Assembly: GCA_036245525.1 (NCBI GenBank)
Contig: BTPG01000005.1
Coordinates: forward strand, 214,997,744-215,061,743
From: Semisulcospira habei
Lineage: Eukaryota; Mollusca; Gastropoda; Semisulcospiridae
Length of the DNA stretch: 64,000 bases
Direction: 5' to 3'
The notes under the pieces: model-generated
The model's database searches: none
What the model was told of the DNA's origin: nothing
Seen by the model: the letters and a program-made list of their open reading frames with translations, nothing else
Translations under genes and position numbers: made by a program
In this document: piece by piece, positions 1 through 10,637 of the stretch
Numbering within the stretch: position 1 is the stretch's first letter
Layout of the letters: each line of letters begins with the position of its first letter

Positions 1-910
1 TTGCTACTATTTTGCATAAGGCGTCTGTATGAGCTTGCCATTTTAGCTGACCTGTCGATTGCAATCCCTAGTACGCGATGTTCATTTACCTGTTCTACCT
101 GACTACCTTTAAGTGAAGGTTAAGTAATAGAGGCGTTATCTGCTGTTTTTGGCGCGTGGCGACTACCATCGATTTCGTTTTTGCTGGATAAAGAACAACC
201 ATAGAATTGTTTATACACCAAGCTGATACTTCATGAAGACTTTGTTGTAGGTTGTCGGAAATTACCTGTATATATTTACTAGTAGTACGAACTGAGGTGT
301 CGTCAGGAAAAAGGTCGCATTGTACATCTTGGCAAGTAATATGTAGAGGCAAAACATTGATAAATAAGCAAAACAGTAGGGGGCCCGGTACAGACCCTTG
401 GGGCACTCCGAAGCTTACATCTTTGAGAGAGGAGTATGAGCCATGAACAAAAAAAACTTTTGTTTTCTTTTAGTAAGGTAAGATGTGAAAAAAGCAACTG
501 CGTCTAAGTTATTGCTGTATGCGTGAAGCTTAGCAGTCAGAATAGTGTGGTTAATCAGATCAAAAGCCTTCTTAAAATCTAGACTACTCCTGTTAACTTT
601 GACATATTCATACCCTCGAGCCATGTGTCAACAAGGCGTGTAAGTGCGGTGTGGCATGAATGCTGCGGGCGAAATCCGGATTGGAAAGGGTGGAGAGGAA
701 CGTACGGTCTTCTAGGTAAGCAAACAGGTGTTTGTGAACGTGCCTTTTCAGTGGTTTGGACAAAACAGATAATAAAGAAATAGGCCGATAATTAGTAGGG
801 CCAGAACGATCTTTTGTTTGTGGGTCGAGCAAGCGAAAGCGAGGCTTCTTGAGACCTTTACCTCTTTCTTTGGGTCGCCGCGACCTACAACATTCTTCCG
901 ACGTCATTCT
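1..910 (-). pseudogene. Non-LTR retrotransposon reverse transcriptase remnant
   Basis: Read on the minus strand, three overlapping broken frames give successive reverse-transcriptase motifs. NYRPISLLSVLSKPLKRHV lies near 770-830, SSLDFKKAFDLINHTIL near 530-590, and PQGSVPGPLLFCLFIN near 360-405. These are followed by a palm motif reading FPDD instead of FADD, so the second catalytic region has a substitution. The order and wording match LINEs of the Jockey/CR1 group. At least two frameshifts separate the pieces and no endonuclease part is visible, so the copy is dead. Its 3' end runs off the left edge of the window. It lies in what appears to be an intron of the cholinesterase-like gene on the other strand. 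Confidence 0.85.
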
Positions 911-1205
911 TTGCAATTGTCTTTTTTATTGCTCCAAAAAGCGACACCTCTCTTGGATTCGTGACGTGCAGTGACGCGAAACTGCAAATAACGTCATAGC
1001 ACAACGTGAAAATCACGCATCGAAAGCGAGGCCTCTTGTGGCCTTCACCGTACGAATATTACAGAGATTTCACATAAAGGCACCTGAGACATGCGTGCTG
1101 ATCCACGAACGCGGTTTCTGCACACGTACGTGCGCGATGCCGGGTCCGTCCCGCATAAACCGTATTTCTTTTAACAGCACACACTTCTCAGGTGCCTCTG
1201 CATTT

Positions 1206-1412
1206 TTAAAAGCCCTGACGCACTACAGCAGGAGATGGGTCGACCATGATAATTCAAGGGTAGTATCAGATTAGCTTGGCACTTGTCGGCGCCAAGCTAA
1301 TCTGGCACTGCTCTTGAATTATCATGGTCGATCCATCTCCTGCAACTGGTGCATAGTCATTAGATGACGCCTCCAAATTTGGGAAATACGGCCGTCGGAC
1401 TGAATGAGTTAA
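1206..1412. mobile_element. TTAA-flanked hairpin MITE, family A, copy 1
   Basis: Two arms of about 55 bp (1227-1280 and 1290-1345) are near reverse complements carrying GACCATGATAATTCAAGGG and its complement. TTAA lies at both ends (1206-1209 and 1409-1412). The two sides outside the hairpin are unlike each other, one reading GCCCTGACGCACTAC and the other CCAAATTTGGGAAATACGGC, and both recur in the copies at 8737 and 54885. The arms hold several mismatches, so this is an older copy. TTAA plus CCC-type ends suggest piggyBac-like mobilisation (inference). Confidence 0.85.
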
Positions 1413-1483
1413 AGATTTTGCGTGTCCTCATATTTTTTCCTGTGGACTAAGCGATAACAGCCAGTGTGTTATGCTGTCACTAG

Positions 1484-1619
1484 GTGTTCCTCACGGACGG
1501 GACCTGTTCTACCTGTTTGGCTGCCCCTTCAGTGGACACCCTCTCTACAACTACTCCCAGGTGGACAAGAACGTCAGTCGTGCCTTCATACTGCTCTGGA
1601 GCAACTTTGTTAAACACGG
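1484..1619 (+). CDS. Penultimate coding exon of a cholinesterase/neuroligin-like membrane protein
   Basis: The exon follows a CACTAG acceptor and ends at GG/GTAGGT. It encodes GVPHGRDLFYLFG followed by PFSGHPLYNYSQVDKNVS and FILLWSNFVKHG. In carboxylesterase/cholinesterase-fold proteins the motif G.xHGxExxFVFG carries the histidine of the catalytic triad, and a W.NFxKxG segment follows. The histidine is kept here. The exon carrying the nucleophile serine is outside the window, so I cannot say whether the protein is an enzyme or an adhesion molecule such as neuroligin or gliotactin. The donor phase (two bases of a Gly codon) joins in frame to the exon at 2760. The exon's end and donor are repeated many times in the following intron. 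Confidence 0.8.
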
Positions 1620-2140
1620 GTAGGTATAACACCGCTATCAGACACGGGTAGGTTTAACAGCTTTGGTTTAGTTGGTTGGTTAGTTCGGGTTTAACGTCCA
1701 CAGCACCGAGGTGATCATGGACGGCCCTGACGGGCGGGTTATGGGGGACAGGGAAATGTATTGCCTATGGAGTACGACCTGAACACTGATCAACTCAAGC
1801 GCACTCCCAACTGTGCCACTTTGATTTACCAGGACCTTTGAATGGACATGCTATTGAACAAATCCATTTCCCCCCGTAACAGCTTTGACAAACACGGGTA
1901 AGCATAACGACTTTGTTCAACACGGGTAGGAATAAAACGTTGTCAAACACTGGTAGGCGTAAAGACTTTGGTAAACACGGGTAGGTAATACAACGTTAGG
2001 AAACACGGGTAGATATGACAACTTTCGCAAACACGGGTAGGTGTAACGAGTTTGTTACATACTGGTAGGTGAAACACATTTGTTAAAAACGGGTAGATAT
2101 AATAACCTTGTAAAAAACGGGTAGATATAAGAACTTTTTT
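1603..2140 (+). repeat. Minisatellite built from the exon-intron junction
   Basis: About eleven units of roughly 28 bp follow the pattern CTTTGTTAAACACGGGTAGG plus TATAACA. The first unit is the real end of the coding exon at 1484-1619 and its splice donor. Later units near 1643, 1894, 1921, 1949, 1976, 2004, 2031, 2059, 2087 and 2115 diverge, but most keep ACGG/GTAGGT or a close variant. A SINE sits between units two and three. Confidence 0.85.
1666..1877 (-). mobile_element. 5'-truncated tRNA-type SINE with 10-bp target duplication
   Basis: This matches the 3' two thirds of the SINEs at 61789 and 25336 in reverse orientation. It starts with the complement of the (AACC)n tail, TTGGTTGGTTAGTTCGGGTT, then the body segment around GGGGGACAGGGAAAT. 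It is flanked by AACAGCTTTG at 1656-1665 and 1878-1887, a direct target duplication. It split one unit of the splice-junction minisatellite. Confidence 0.9.
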
Positions 2141-2260
2141 ACCCGGTATATGCGCTTCTGTACAGCTCTGAAGCAGCGTCGTCAAACATGGGTACTTGTA
2201 GACAAGGTGATATTGGATGGTTGGTGTAGGCAAGGTGATGTTGGATGTACAAGGTGGCCG

Positions 2261-2339
2261 TTAACTCACTGGAGTCGTGCCGCCTCCGGATACGCGGCTT
2301 ATGCCGCGTATCCGTAAGCGGCACGTCTCCAATGAGTAA
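2261..2339. mobile_element. Short hairpin element, family B, copy 1
   Basis: TTAACTCACTGGAG opens the element. Inverted arms around CCGGATACGCGGC / GCCGCGTATCC follow, and it closes with CCAATGAGTAA, a one-base variant of GAGTTAA. It is homologous to the perfect copy at 17549-17629. The loop is only about four bases. Confidence 0.8.
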
Positions 2340-2592
2340 GGGCGAGTATGTATCTGTGCCTCTGTTGCCCTCGAGGGACGCTTGCTGATACATGCAGTTG
2401 GATGAAAGTATTATCATGAAGACCAAGCCTCCACTTATTCAATCACCTCTTGCCCATTAATTCTCTGGTTGCAGTTCAAGGTTTTGCAAATAGTTTCCTC
2501 GTGTCCTGTGATGACCAGTACTTTGTTACAGCGGACACGAATTCAGCCTTTGAGACCATGACAAATCCATCGTCAACTCAAGAAACACTGAC

Positions 2593-2685
2593 TTAAATGG
2601 GGTCATCAAGAGACAAAGAACCCCATGAACCCCCGCATATGCGGGAGTTCATGGGGTTCTTTGCCTCTTGCAGTTGGAGGGGTAA
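2593..2685. mobile_element. Hairpin element, family C, copy with AACCCCATGAAC arms
   Basis: A near-perfect hairpin spans 2606-2672, bounded by AAGAGACAAAGAA and TTCTTTGCCTCTTGCAG. The outer left end is TTAAATGGGG and the outer right end is GAGGGGTAAC, a decayed TTAA. The arms differ from the common family C arms at several paired positions. It lies just upstream of the last coding exon of the cholinesterase-like gene. Confidence 0.85.
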
Positions 2686-2759
2686 CCTTTATGTATTTAC
2701 GGTTCCCGAACACTACACGTGTAAATGTGTTATAAGATGATTGACTGCCCCTGTTTCAG

Positions 2760-3060
2760 GCGGCCCTATCTGGAGGACCCTGACGACCCGTTTCCCGCCT
2801 TTGAGGAGCGGAACCAGTCCTATATCATCGTGGCCAGCAGCGAAACTGACGTGGACATTCACAAAGGCCGGCGCCTGCGCTCTCGCAAAGTGGCCTTCTG
2901 GACCAACCTGCTGCCCAAGTTACGCAAGCCGACGCAAGAACCAGACAGTATAAAGGAAGTGCTGACGTGGGTGTTTGCGGGGCTGTCGTCAGTGCTTCTT
3001 GTGGTCGTCGTCATCCTATCACTGTGTGTGGCCTACTTTAGAAGACTGGCGCATGACTGA
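2760..3060 (+). CDS. Last coding exon of the cholinesterase/neuroligin-like protein: domain end, transmembrane helix, short tail
   Basis: The acceptor is CCTGTTTCAG at 2759. The first base completes the Gly codon begun at 1618, giving a continuous WSNFVKHGRPYLEDPDDPFP. The exon encodes the end of the esterase fold (QSYIIVASSETDVDI, then KVAFWTNLLPKL), a linker, one hydrophobic helix (VFAGLSSVLLVVVVILSLCV) and a cytoplasmic tail of only about eight residues ending YFRRLAHD before TGA. Neuroligins usually have a long tail with a PDZ-binding end; none is present here. The protein is therefore probably a type I membrane ectodomain anchored at its C terminus. The likely 3' UTR follows. Confidence 0.82.
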
Positions 3061-3555
3061 TGCGTGGTGAGCGGCAATGACGAGAGAGGGACGTGTCCGT
3101 TGTGAGAAGAGCTGTTGACTTGGCGTAGTTTGAGCCTGGTCAGTGTCCACGCTGTACATAGTGCTGCTTGCATTACTCTGGGCCCTTACGTGTACTCTGT
3201 GACGGCCAATAACAGGAACTTGTGACGACACATTTTGACAGGCAGTGGACTTGCTTGGCTCGCTGACTTGTAACCATTGACCTCAGTGCCGCGTTGATGA
3301 GAAAATGATCACGAAATTCCCACATGTAAAATGTCCGGTGCCAGTTTCCTGAACGTCATATGTTTGCCGTTTGCGGACTCGTGGGCACTGTCTCTGACGC
3401 AGGGAGCTCAAATGCGTCACAGGTTGACGTCACACGCAGTAAAATATAAACGCCGCGTGTAGCGTCATATTAGGACGAATGCCAGCTGCCTGTGTCACAT
3501 ACAGTGCCGGTCAGGGGTCTACATAATGCCCATATCCCGACGTTTACTCTAAACT
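3061..3555 (+). other. Probable 3' untranslated sequence
   Basis: No coding frame or repeat is recognised here. It directly follows the TGA of the cholinesterase-like gene and is probably its 3' UTR. No AATAAA was seen before 3556. Confidence 0.4.
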
Positions 3556-3769
3556 TTAAGTCATTCAGCCCCGGCACACCCCACCAAGACGTGGATCGAT
3601 CATGACAGCTCAAGGGTGGTGCCAGAATAGCTTGGCGCCCATAGGCGCCAAGCTATTCTGGCACCACCCTTGAACTATCATGCACGGTCTGTCTCTAGAA
3701 TTGTAATGCAGTCCTTCAGAGGGCAACTTCAAAATTTGGGGACTTCGGTCCTGGTGTGGAGTGAGTTAA
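3556..3769. mobile_element. TTAA-flanked hairpin MITE, family A, copy 2
   Basis: The ends are TTAAGTCATTCAGCCCCGG (3556) and CTGGTGTGGAGTGAGTTAA (3769). The central arms, starting CAAGGGTGGTGCCAGAATAG, form a perfect hairpin across a GGCGCCcataGGCGCC apex. The GGTGGTGCC variant is matched by GGCACCACC in the other arm. Confidence 0.88.
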
Positions 3770-3840
3770 ACGCCATCATTAGGGTTTGGCCGTCAAATCT
3801 CCAGATAGGCCTATACATGTTCCCAGCCCAGTGCGCGAAT

Positions 3841-3929
3841 GCCATCGGGGCCGGCGAAGTCAGCCGCAGTGAAGTCAGCACGACAGTGCGCGGGACCACT
3901 GCGACTGACTTCAGCCCCGGGGATATGGT
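3841..3929. repeat. Hairpin element, family E, copy 1
   Basis: The arms are GCCATCGGGGCCGGCGAAGT and ACTTCAGCCCCGGGGATATG, followed inwards by CAGCCGCAGTG / CACTGCGACTG. They match the complementary halves of the element at 47969-48084. The ends are degraded. Confidence 0.65.
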
Positions 3930-4293
3930 AACGCGTACTCTGGCTAAGATCCGCAAGCAAGGGAGCTCGTGGAGCCATTGTTTTTACGTCAGGGCGTTTT
4001 TACGTGACGTCACTGTCTAGCGCAACATAACTCACGCGGAAATCCGACAGCCGAGGCCGAGCAGCTGGTTTTACTTTGAGTCATTATAGACGTTGTGTTC
4101 GTACTCTGAGAGTGAAAGAGAGCTGACTGATTGTTTGTGTGCTATGCTATGCTATTTTAGAAAGGGATCGGGACTTCCAGCTTTCGCTGATTTCGTCCAG
4201 GGGGGGTGGGGCGGGGGATGGGGGGGAGGGGGATTGTTTGTGTGTTAAGCGTCGAGTTTTAAAGCGGCAGCAGCAGAGATTATGTCACTACTG
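3930..4293. other. No gene seen
   Basis: Unclassified sequence. It includes a G-rich run at about 4199-4232 and a short TATGCTATGCTATT repeat near 4141. Confidence 0.5.
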
Positions 4294-4905
<612 letters not shown>

Positions 4906-4978
4906 TCGTCGGGCCGAGGTCAGCCGCAGTGGGCCCGCGCAAGCGGCCCGCCCATTGCGGCTGTCCTCAGCCCGATGG
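4906..4978. repeat. Hairpin element, family E, copy 2
   Basis: ATCGTCGGGCCGAGGTCAGC pairs with GGCTGTCCTCAGCCCGATGG. The inner arm CCGCAGTGGGC pairs with GCCCATTGCGG. Same family as 47969-48084. Confidence 0.7.
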
Positions 4979-5742
4979 ATTTTGTTTACTGGTCCATTCC
5001 CCCCCCCCCTTCTTCCTGGACCCATGTTCCAGTCGCTGGACCAGCCAGAGGTAGGGATTTCCACGCGAATCAGAACTCCTGCTACTGTTATGTTGAGAGA
5101 TGCTTTGCACACAAAGAGAGACTGAACGGGTGCATCTTGGACACATCTTGCAGTGACTTTCGCGTTCAAAGACAGGAACGCTCTGGGTTGTCGCCCCTTG
5201 ATTAGTTGTCACCGGAAGCAGCCGAGAACGGTGAAGGCACGGTACTCATTTCCGGCGGACGTTACACCATTTTGCGCAACTGGGAGGCATTTGTCACAAC
5301 TAAGCACGTGCACGCCAGAACTTTGACAACCCGTGTTTGTGAGCCATGACTAGCAGATGTTTGTGTTGCCGGCCTGTCAAAACAGGCGTTTGTTGCAAGA
5401 GACGGTGTAACTTTGACTAAGCTTGGGAATACAAAGCCGCTGACTTTGACTTGTGCTGTGCAGGCGGTGTGGCCTGTTGAACTAAAGTGTTTGCCGAAAA
5501 CAAGAAAACAGCGTCTCTCCTGCCATGCCCGTGTGCCTCTAATGTCTAGGCCTCATCTGACATGCCAGTTTAGAGCGTAGTCAGCTAAACAGCCAGTTCC
5601 GTCACCCGCCCTGCGAGGTCGCGGAACTCGGCGTCATTTGGCTGACTACGTCGGGTCCGACACCGCAAATTTCGTTGTCTTCTACAGCTCTCATTAGTAG
5701 CGGCTTCACTGTCCGGTACTGGAAGTGCGAACACCGCCCAGC
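4979..5742. other. No gene seen
   Basis: Unclassified sequence. A C-run lies at about 4999-5009. Apparent frames overlap on both strands and have no recognisable domain. Confidence 0.5.
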
Positions 5743-5812
5743 TGCAAGAGTCAAAGAACCTGATGAGCTCCCGCATTCGCGGGAGCTCATCAGGTTCTTT
5801 GTCTCTTGCCGG
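5743..5812. mobile_element. Hairpin element, family C, copy with AACCTGATGAGC arms
   Basis: GCAAGAGTCAAAGAACCTGA pairs with TCAGGTTCTTTGTCTCTTGC, and the apex is GCTCCCGCATTCGCGGGAGC. The CTGATG/CATCAG variant differs from other copies but pairs within this one. Confidence 0.85.
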
Positions 5813-6006
5813 CCTTTTTTTATATCCATGTTCCTAGGATGGGTGGGACTACTCGGTGTTGGATTATCATTTGCCCTGCTTTCACAAACACGATTTGCAC
5901 ATCCCATGTCAGTGAAGAGGTACAGATCAGTGCACGTGACACTTGCTGTCATTAAATCTCCATATTTGGGCTGGCCTTTGAGTTAACCTTACAGCCATGG
6001 GGTCCG

Positions 6007-6120
6007 GCATTTGCATGAGTGAGCTTAGTCCTGCGCAAGCCACTAAGCAAGGTGCTCCGCTATCGCGGAACACGGCCTTGCTTCGTGTCTTGCGCAGGAC
6101 TGAGCTGACTCAAGCAGCTG
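6007..6120. repeat. Hairpin element, family D, copy 1
   Basis: Imperfect arms: GCTTAGTCCTGCGCAAGCCA on the left and TGTCTTGCGCAGGACTGAGC on the right, with apex CCGCTATCGCGG. Homologous to 14489-14606 and 53087-53195. Confidence 0.8.
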
Positions 6121-6712
6121 GCTCTAGGATCCAAAATCAATGTCCAGCCCGAATATAAAAATGATGGTGTGCTTTCTTCAGATACATTTTTTCTTTGTTA
6201 TATATTGATGTTTTGTACGTGTATATTATTGCCTGAGATACGACTGTCTCATTGTGTCGGTGTTGAGCGAGTCACGTCATGCCACGTTGTGTGTACACAC
6301 CCGTCACATTATCTCCTCCTGCTCAGACTGAAGGTTTGTATCGTTTATTATACACATAAGTATCATGAATGCCAATAAAGCCGTGTTTGTGGCACTTACG
6401 TACATGTATGCACCCACTCCATAAAGTTTTTCCTTCTTTGACACACGTATTGATATAATTATTGTATAACAAGCAAATTAATATTCATGAATTTGCTTGA
6501 TATACTTCCCTTCCCAAAATCCTTTGCGCGCCAAGATTCGATCTTGATGATGCGCACATTTTTCAAAACGGAAACGCGAAATATTTTCATACGGCAACAT
6601 TTCTGTCAACAAGAGGGCTACTGGGACGCTTGTGATGATATGTTAACAAGCTTCTTATATGTAGTAGTAATGAAATACTTCGTTGTGTGTACAAACGCTC
6701 GACATTGACATC
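6121..6712. other. No gene seen; one candidate poly(A) signal
   Basis: AT-rich sequence without a coding frame I can support. AATAAA lies at 6374-6379. A short palindrome around AAGCAAATTAATATTCATGA is at about 6472. Confidence 0.45.
6374..6379 (+). promoter_or_regulatory. Candidate polyadenylation signal AATAAA
   Basis: This is the first clear AATAAA downstream of the cholinesterase-like stop at 3060 that I noticed. It would imply a 3.3-kb 3' UTR holding five hairpin elements, which is uncertain. Confidence 0.25.
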
Positions 6713-6998
6713 CTATACACAAACACGAAGGAAGAACAGACGCCAGGAAACGTGCGAGTCGCTGGACTGACTATACACACGAAGGAAGAACCGACGCCAG
6801 AACGTGCGAGTCGCTGGACTGACTATACACAAACACGAAGGAAGAACAGACGCCAGGAAACGTGCGAGTCGCTGGACTGACTATACACAAACACGAAGGA
6901 AGAACAGACGCCAGGAAACGTGCGAGTCGCTGGACTGACTATACACAAACACGAAGGAAGAACAGACGCCAGGAACGTGCGAGTCGCTGGACTGACTA
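6713..6998. repeat. 58-bp minisatellite, about 5 units
   Basis: The unit begins TATACACAAACACGAAGGAA and ends GTCGCTGGACTGAC. The second unit lacks several bases; the rest are nearly identical, which indicates recent expansion. Confidence 0.95.
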
Positions 6999-7672
6999 GT
7001 CAAATTCGGACGAGATGTCGGCTGGCGATATCGACAGCATGAGAAAACTCACAAACCAGATAGGTTTGTTGTGTAGCACGAGAAAAGAACTAAATAAACA
7101 AACCTGCTGGCATTTTCCGCAATTATGCGTGATCTAGTAACAAGTAAAAGTTACTCAGTAACACGCACGGTTATACAAAGCATTGGATGCGCTCATAGTC
7201 AGACGAAATCTACGCGCTGAGTCGATTGCGATCTGCAGTCGTCTGCCATTGATGTGTTTTATCTGAACACCGCAATCAGCCGCAAAATGAATGACGACTC
7301 GGACATTTAGATTCGAGTCTCGTAATCACACCTGCCTGTTGTCGGCACTATATCAAGCAAACTGTTGCTCAATATAATATAATGGCATTCTGTCATGCCG
7401 CAGTAAAAACTGATGCTGATGCTGAGGGTGAGAATTGAAATGATAAACAACCAGATGACGGCCCAGCTTAAGAAATGCTGAGATCATATTAACAAGAAGA
7501 AAACCAAAACAAACCAAAAACAAACATACAAAAAGAGCCGCGTTTAGGAAGGGCACTTACAAAACAGTTGTGTTGTGATTGTCCTTTCTAAGCGTGTTTC
7601 TTTCTTTGTTGGAGTTTTCTTGGAAGGTGAGACCAGCTGGTGCGTGAAAGTCGAGCGTTTAAGTCGAAACTG
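6999..7672. other. No gene; fragment of repeat J near its end
   Basis: Nothing coding is recognised. At 7555-7620, TTGTGTTGTGATTGTCCTTT and TCTAAGCGTGTTTCTTTCTT match the right arm of the foldback at 23075-23190 (repeat J). Confidence 0.5.

Positions 7673-7761
<89 letters not shown>
7673..7761. repeat. (CA)n microsatellite
   Basis: A perfect CA tract. Confidence 0.99.
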
Positions 7762-7764
<3 letters not shown>

Positions 7765-7970
7765 GCATCCATGACGCCCTGCTGCAACAAGCGTAGTAGG
7801 TCAGCGATGAGGTCCTGCAGGGATTGCTGTGGATAATGGTGACCTGTGTTTCCAGCCAATAAATCGTACAAACTCTTTCTGTGCTTCCCGCGCCACTGGA
7901 CAGGGGTGAGTATCAAGGGAGCGGGGTAGAGTGGGACGTAACGCCAAACACCCCCCACAGACTATATACA

Positions 7971-8056
7971 CCGGAGTCACATATCAAAATCACTCAGGCC
8001 AGATCCACTCGGCCTACGCCAGAGTGACCCCGAGTGGATTTGGCGTGATACTCCGG
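7971..8056. repeat. Unclassified inverted repeat
   Basis: CCGGAGTCAC pairs with GTGATACTCCGG, and GCCAGATCCACTCGG pairs with CCGAGTGGATTTGGC. It does not match families A-F. Confidence 0.65.
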
Positions 8057-8350
8057 CTTGTCACAATCCTCCAGCAAACGTGCCTCGCCACAGCGTTCTC
8101 CGGACGACCAGCATTCGAAAACCAAAGCTACCCCGGGTAGATGCTCTGACGTAGGGGTGATTGTGCCGTGCAACACCGGCCCTCAACGGCCCTGGGATTC
8201 AAGCACGTGCAACCCTCTCGCAGCGCGTGAGAGGGACAGAGCGCGTGCAACAGTAAACACAGGAGACAAACACGGGCAATACTAATTCCGCTAACGACGC
8301 CAGGTGCTGCATCTGGTGAGGGGTCACAGGTCATCAGCCAGCACCTCTAT
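8057..8350. other. No gene seen
   Basis: Unclassified sequence with no recognisable frame. Confidence 0.4.
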
Positions 8351-8390
8351 CTGTAAGAGACAAAGATGAGATCCTCAGGAGCCCTGCAAC
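8351..8390. repeat. Decayed left half of family C
   Basis: CTGTAAGAGACAAAGATGAG and ATCCTCAGGAGCCCTGCAAC match a single family C arm. The second arm is absent. Confidence 0.5.
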
Positions 8391-8553
8391 TGTACAGCTT
8401 GTGCTGACACGTACCGGTTTCAGTCGTAACTTGCTACTCAGCTCATCAGTGTTAGCAAGCGGTCAATGGAGGCTGATTGTGCTTCCCAAATCTTTGTTAA
8501 TTCAACGCCAATGAGTCATAGTTGTGTAAGGAACATATATAGAAAGTCGTGTC

Positions 8554-8626
8554 AGCAACAGGCATAGATCCTCATGAGCCCCCGCAACTGCGGGGGCTCA
8601 TGAGGATCTATGTCTCTTGCAGTTGG
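8554..8626. mobile_element. Hairpin element, family C, typical arms
   Basis: CATAGATCCTCATGAGCCCC and its exact complement meet at CGCAACTGCG. The right side reads TGTCTCTTGCAGTTGGATCG, as in the full element at 48713-48916. Confidence 0.9.
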
Positions 8627-8628
8627 AT

Positions 8629-8722
8629 CGTGTTCACTGCTGAGTCTACGGGAACACACTATCGTGTTCACTGCTCTACGGGAACACACTATCGTGTTCA
8701 CTGCTCTACGGGAACACACTTT
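8629..8722. repeat. 30-bp minisatellite, 3 units
   Basis: The unit is GGAACACACTATCGTGTTCA plus CTGCTCTACG. It grew from the right flank of the family C hairpin (GATCGTGTTCACTGC) and lies against the family A element at 8737. Confidence 0.9.
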
Positions 8723-8736
8723 TTGGCGCCCTATCT

Positions 8737-8941
8737 TTAACCCATTCAGCCCGACGGCCGTAATTTCCCAAATTTTGGAGGCGTCATCTAATGACTATGC
8801 ACCAGTTGCAGGAGATGGATCGACCATGATAATTCAAGGGCAGTGCCAGATTATGTCGGCGCCAAGCTAATCTGGCACTACCCTTGAATTATCATGGTCG
8901 ACCCATCTCCTGCTGTAGTGCGTCGGGGCTGAAAGGGTTAA
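8737..8941. mobile_element. TTAA-flanked hairpin MITE, family A, best-preserved ends
   Basis: TTAACCCATTCAGCCCGACG (8737) and CGTCGGGGCTGAAAGGGTTA (ending 8941) are terminal inverted repeats with TTAA outermost. Internal arms 8805-8855 and 8862-8913 pair, with mismatches near the apex. Together these define the family: TTAA, a CCC end, and a long hairpin core. Confidence 0.92.
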
Positions 8942-9581
8942 CGAAGATTTGTGTCTCTTGCAATTTCATTTGTCATGTCATGTAATGTGAGACCGATAGA
9001 AATTGGTCGCGTGCCTTAAAGACGCAGCAATAACTGCGCCTGGGTCAGTAAACAGGCTTCTTCATCTGGCCTTCGTCACCTGCAAGTAGTGTTTAGCACA
9101 CGAATGTCCCTTGGTGCTTAGTGGACGGCAGTTTGTGAAAAGTAATCGATATTTTAACCGTTTTGGATGTCGGCAGCGCTTCTCTGTCGAGTTGAGGCTG
9201 CAGTAGTCACCTAGCCCCGACCGGCACGGACATCCCATATTACGCCCAGACAACGCAAAATCCCCTGTGGGGGTAATTTATCTATGCATGCTGACCCGGA
9301 AGTCAGGTCAAAGCTTCTTTTCCCAATCATTGCTTGTAAATTATGTCATGTAGACTAGATGTGTTACTTTGGACTGAGTGTGTTTAGAACTACCAAATAT
9401 TTCAGTTTCAGAAAGCGGGGGAAATTCTCCGCGTGCTTCTCTGTAAAGTCAGTCCGCACAAAAATCATTGATTGTTGAACTGTGAGTGAAAAATCGGCAC
9501 TCCTTAGCATGCTAATCTTATTATGCTTGTGTGGATCAAATGACAAGGAGATCGTACAACTGGTCTGCTTTTGATCGTGTG

Positions 9582-9586
<5 letters not shown>
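8942..9586. other. No gene seen
   Basis: No recognisable coding sequence or repeat. Confidence 0.45.

Positions 9587-9661
<75 letters not shown>
9587..9661. repeat. (GA)n microsatellite
   Basis: A perfect tract. Confidence 0.98.
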
Positions 9662-9663
<2 letters not shown>

Positions 9664-9726
9664 TGCGTGTCTGCTTGTGATTAACCTGCTTGGTGTCGAG
9701 AAAGACTAAACACCACCCAACCACAT

Positions 9727-9850
9727 GAGGTATAGATCCTCATGACTCATCCCCCGCAATGCGGGGGCTCATGATGATCTACACATCCTGCTGAAGCCAT
9801 TTTATATCTATGTTCCCTCGGCGACTGTGATCTTTGACGCTGAATTTAAA
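9727..9850. mobile_element. Hairpin element, family C, subfamily with a CCATTTTATATCTATG flank
   Basis: The core 9727-9792 has arms TATAGATCCTCATGA and TCATGATGATCTACA around CCCCCGCAATGCGGGGG. The right flank, CCATTTTATATCTATGTTCC and then CTTTGACGCTGAAT, recurs after the half-copy at 53909, marking a second subfamily. Confidence 0.75.
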
Positions 9851-10039
9851 ATGATAATAAAACACCACAATCCACAATCTGAGTCCACTGACAAAGAGCG
9901 GCTAAATCCGAGACAAACAGGCAGCTGCACAGCCAACTCTCTCCGCTCGCTCCCAAGGACCACGATCTTATTGAATCTCACATCGATTGGATGATCCTGT
10001 ACAAGTTGCACGGCATAACTGCTCATTGGTCCTTGTCAA

Positions 10040-10076
10040 TGCACGGGCTCATGTGAACCGTTGCCTCTTGCAGGCG
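10040..10076. repeat. Right half of family C
   Basis: GGGCTCATGTGAACCG followed by TTGCCTCTTGCAGG is a lone right arm. Confidence 0.45.
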
Positions 10077-10476
10077 TCCCCGGCTGATGGTGTGGAGGAA
10101 CTGTTTGGATGGAGCGATATACAGTCCATTCACTCTATTTCCCGTGTTTCGGAGCACCCCGCAGAGAGCAAAACAAAGCGGTGTCAAGGGGGACAATTTA
10201 TTGGCGATTGCAATCAGAGTTACCTGTCCTGGATGCTCTCTTTTCTCAAGGAGTCAATTTAGGGGAGAGTTGTTTGCACGAGCGAGGGTCTGCTCGGGGC
10301 GGGCGTGTTCGCGTCAGATCGGCCCCTGTTCTGCCTTCATCTCCGGTCTGTTTCTCGTCTTAGTTAAGTACAGGTAGGCACTTTCAAAGCGCTGCAGCTT
10401 TGATCAGGTATATCTTGCTTTGTGTCAAGCCTAAACTCCGTGGCTGTCGGGACACAGCCGGAACCACGTATTCATC
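10077..10476. other. No gene seen
   Basis: Three overlapping frames are open but none resembles a known family. Confidence 0.4.
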
Positions 10477-10526
10477 TGCAAGAGACATAGATCCTCATGA
10501 GCCCACGCTGATCTATGCCTCTTGCT
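10477..10526. repeat. Family C hairpin with apex deleted
   Basis: CTGCAAGAGACATAGATCCT then CATGAGCCCACG, directly followed by CTGATCTATGCCTCTTGC. The apex and the inner right arm are missing. Confidence 0.75.
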
Positions 10527-10597
10527 TGTCTTGTTTTTTTCGTACGTCAGTGTCTTGCTGGATTTTTTATGTTTTGGATCTACGATTGTTTCCGTTG

Positions 10598-10598
10598 C

Positions 10599-10637
<39 letters not shown>

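Noticed and set aside
7544..7958. Cys/Val-repeat frames, also at 10515, 11099, 32448, 43487 and 59638
   Set aside because: Readings of CA/GT microsatellites.
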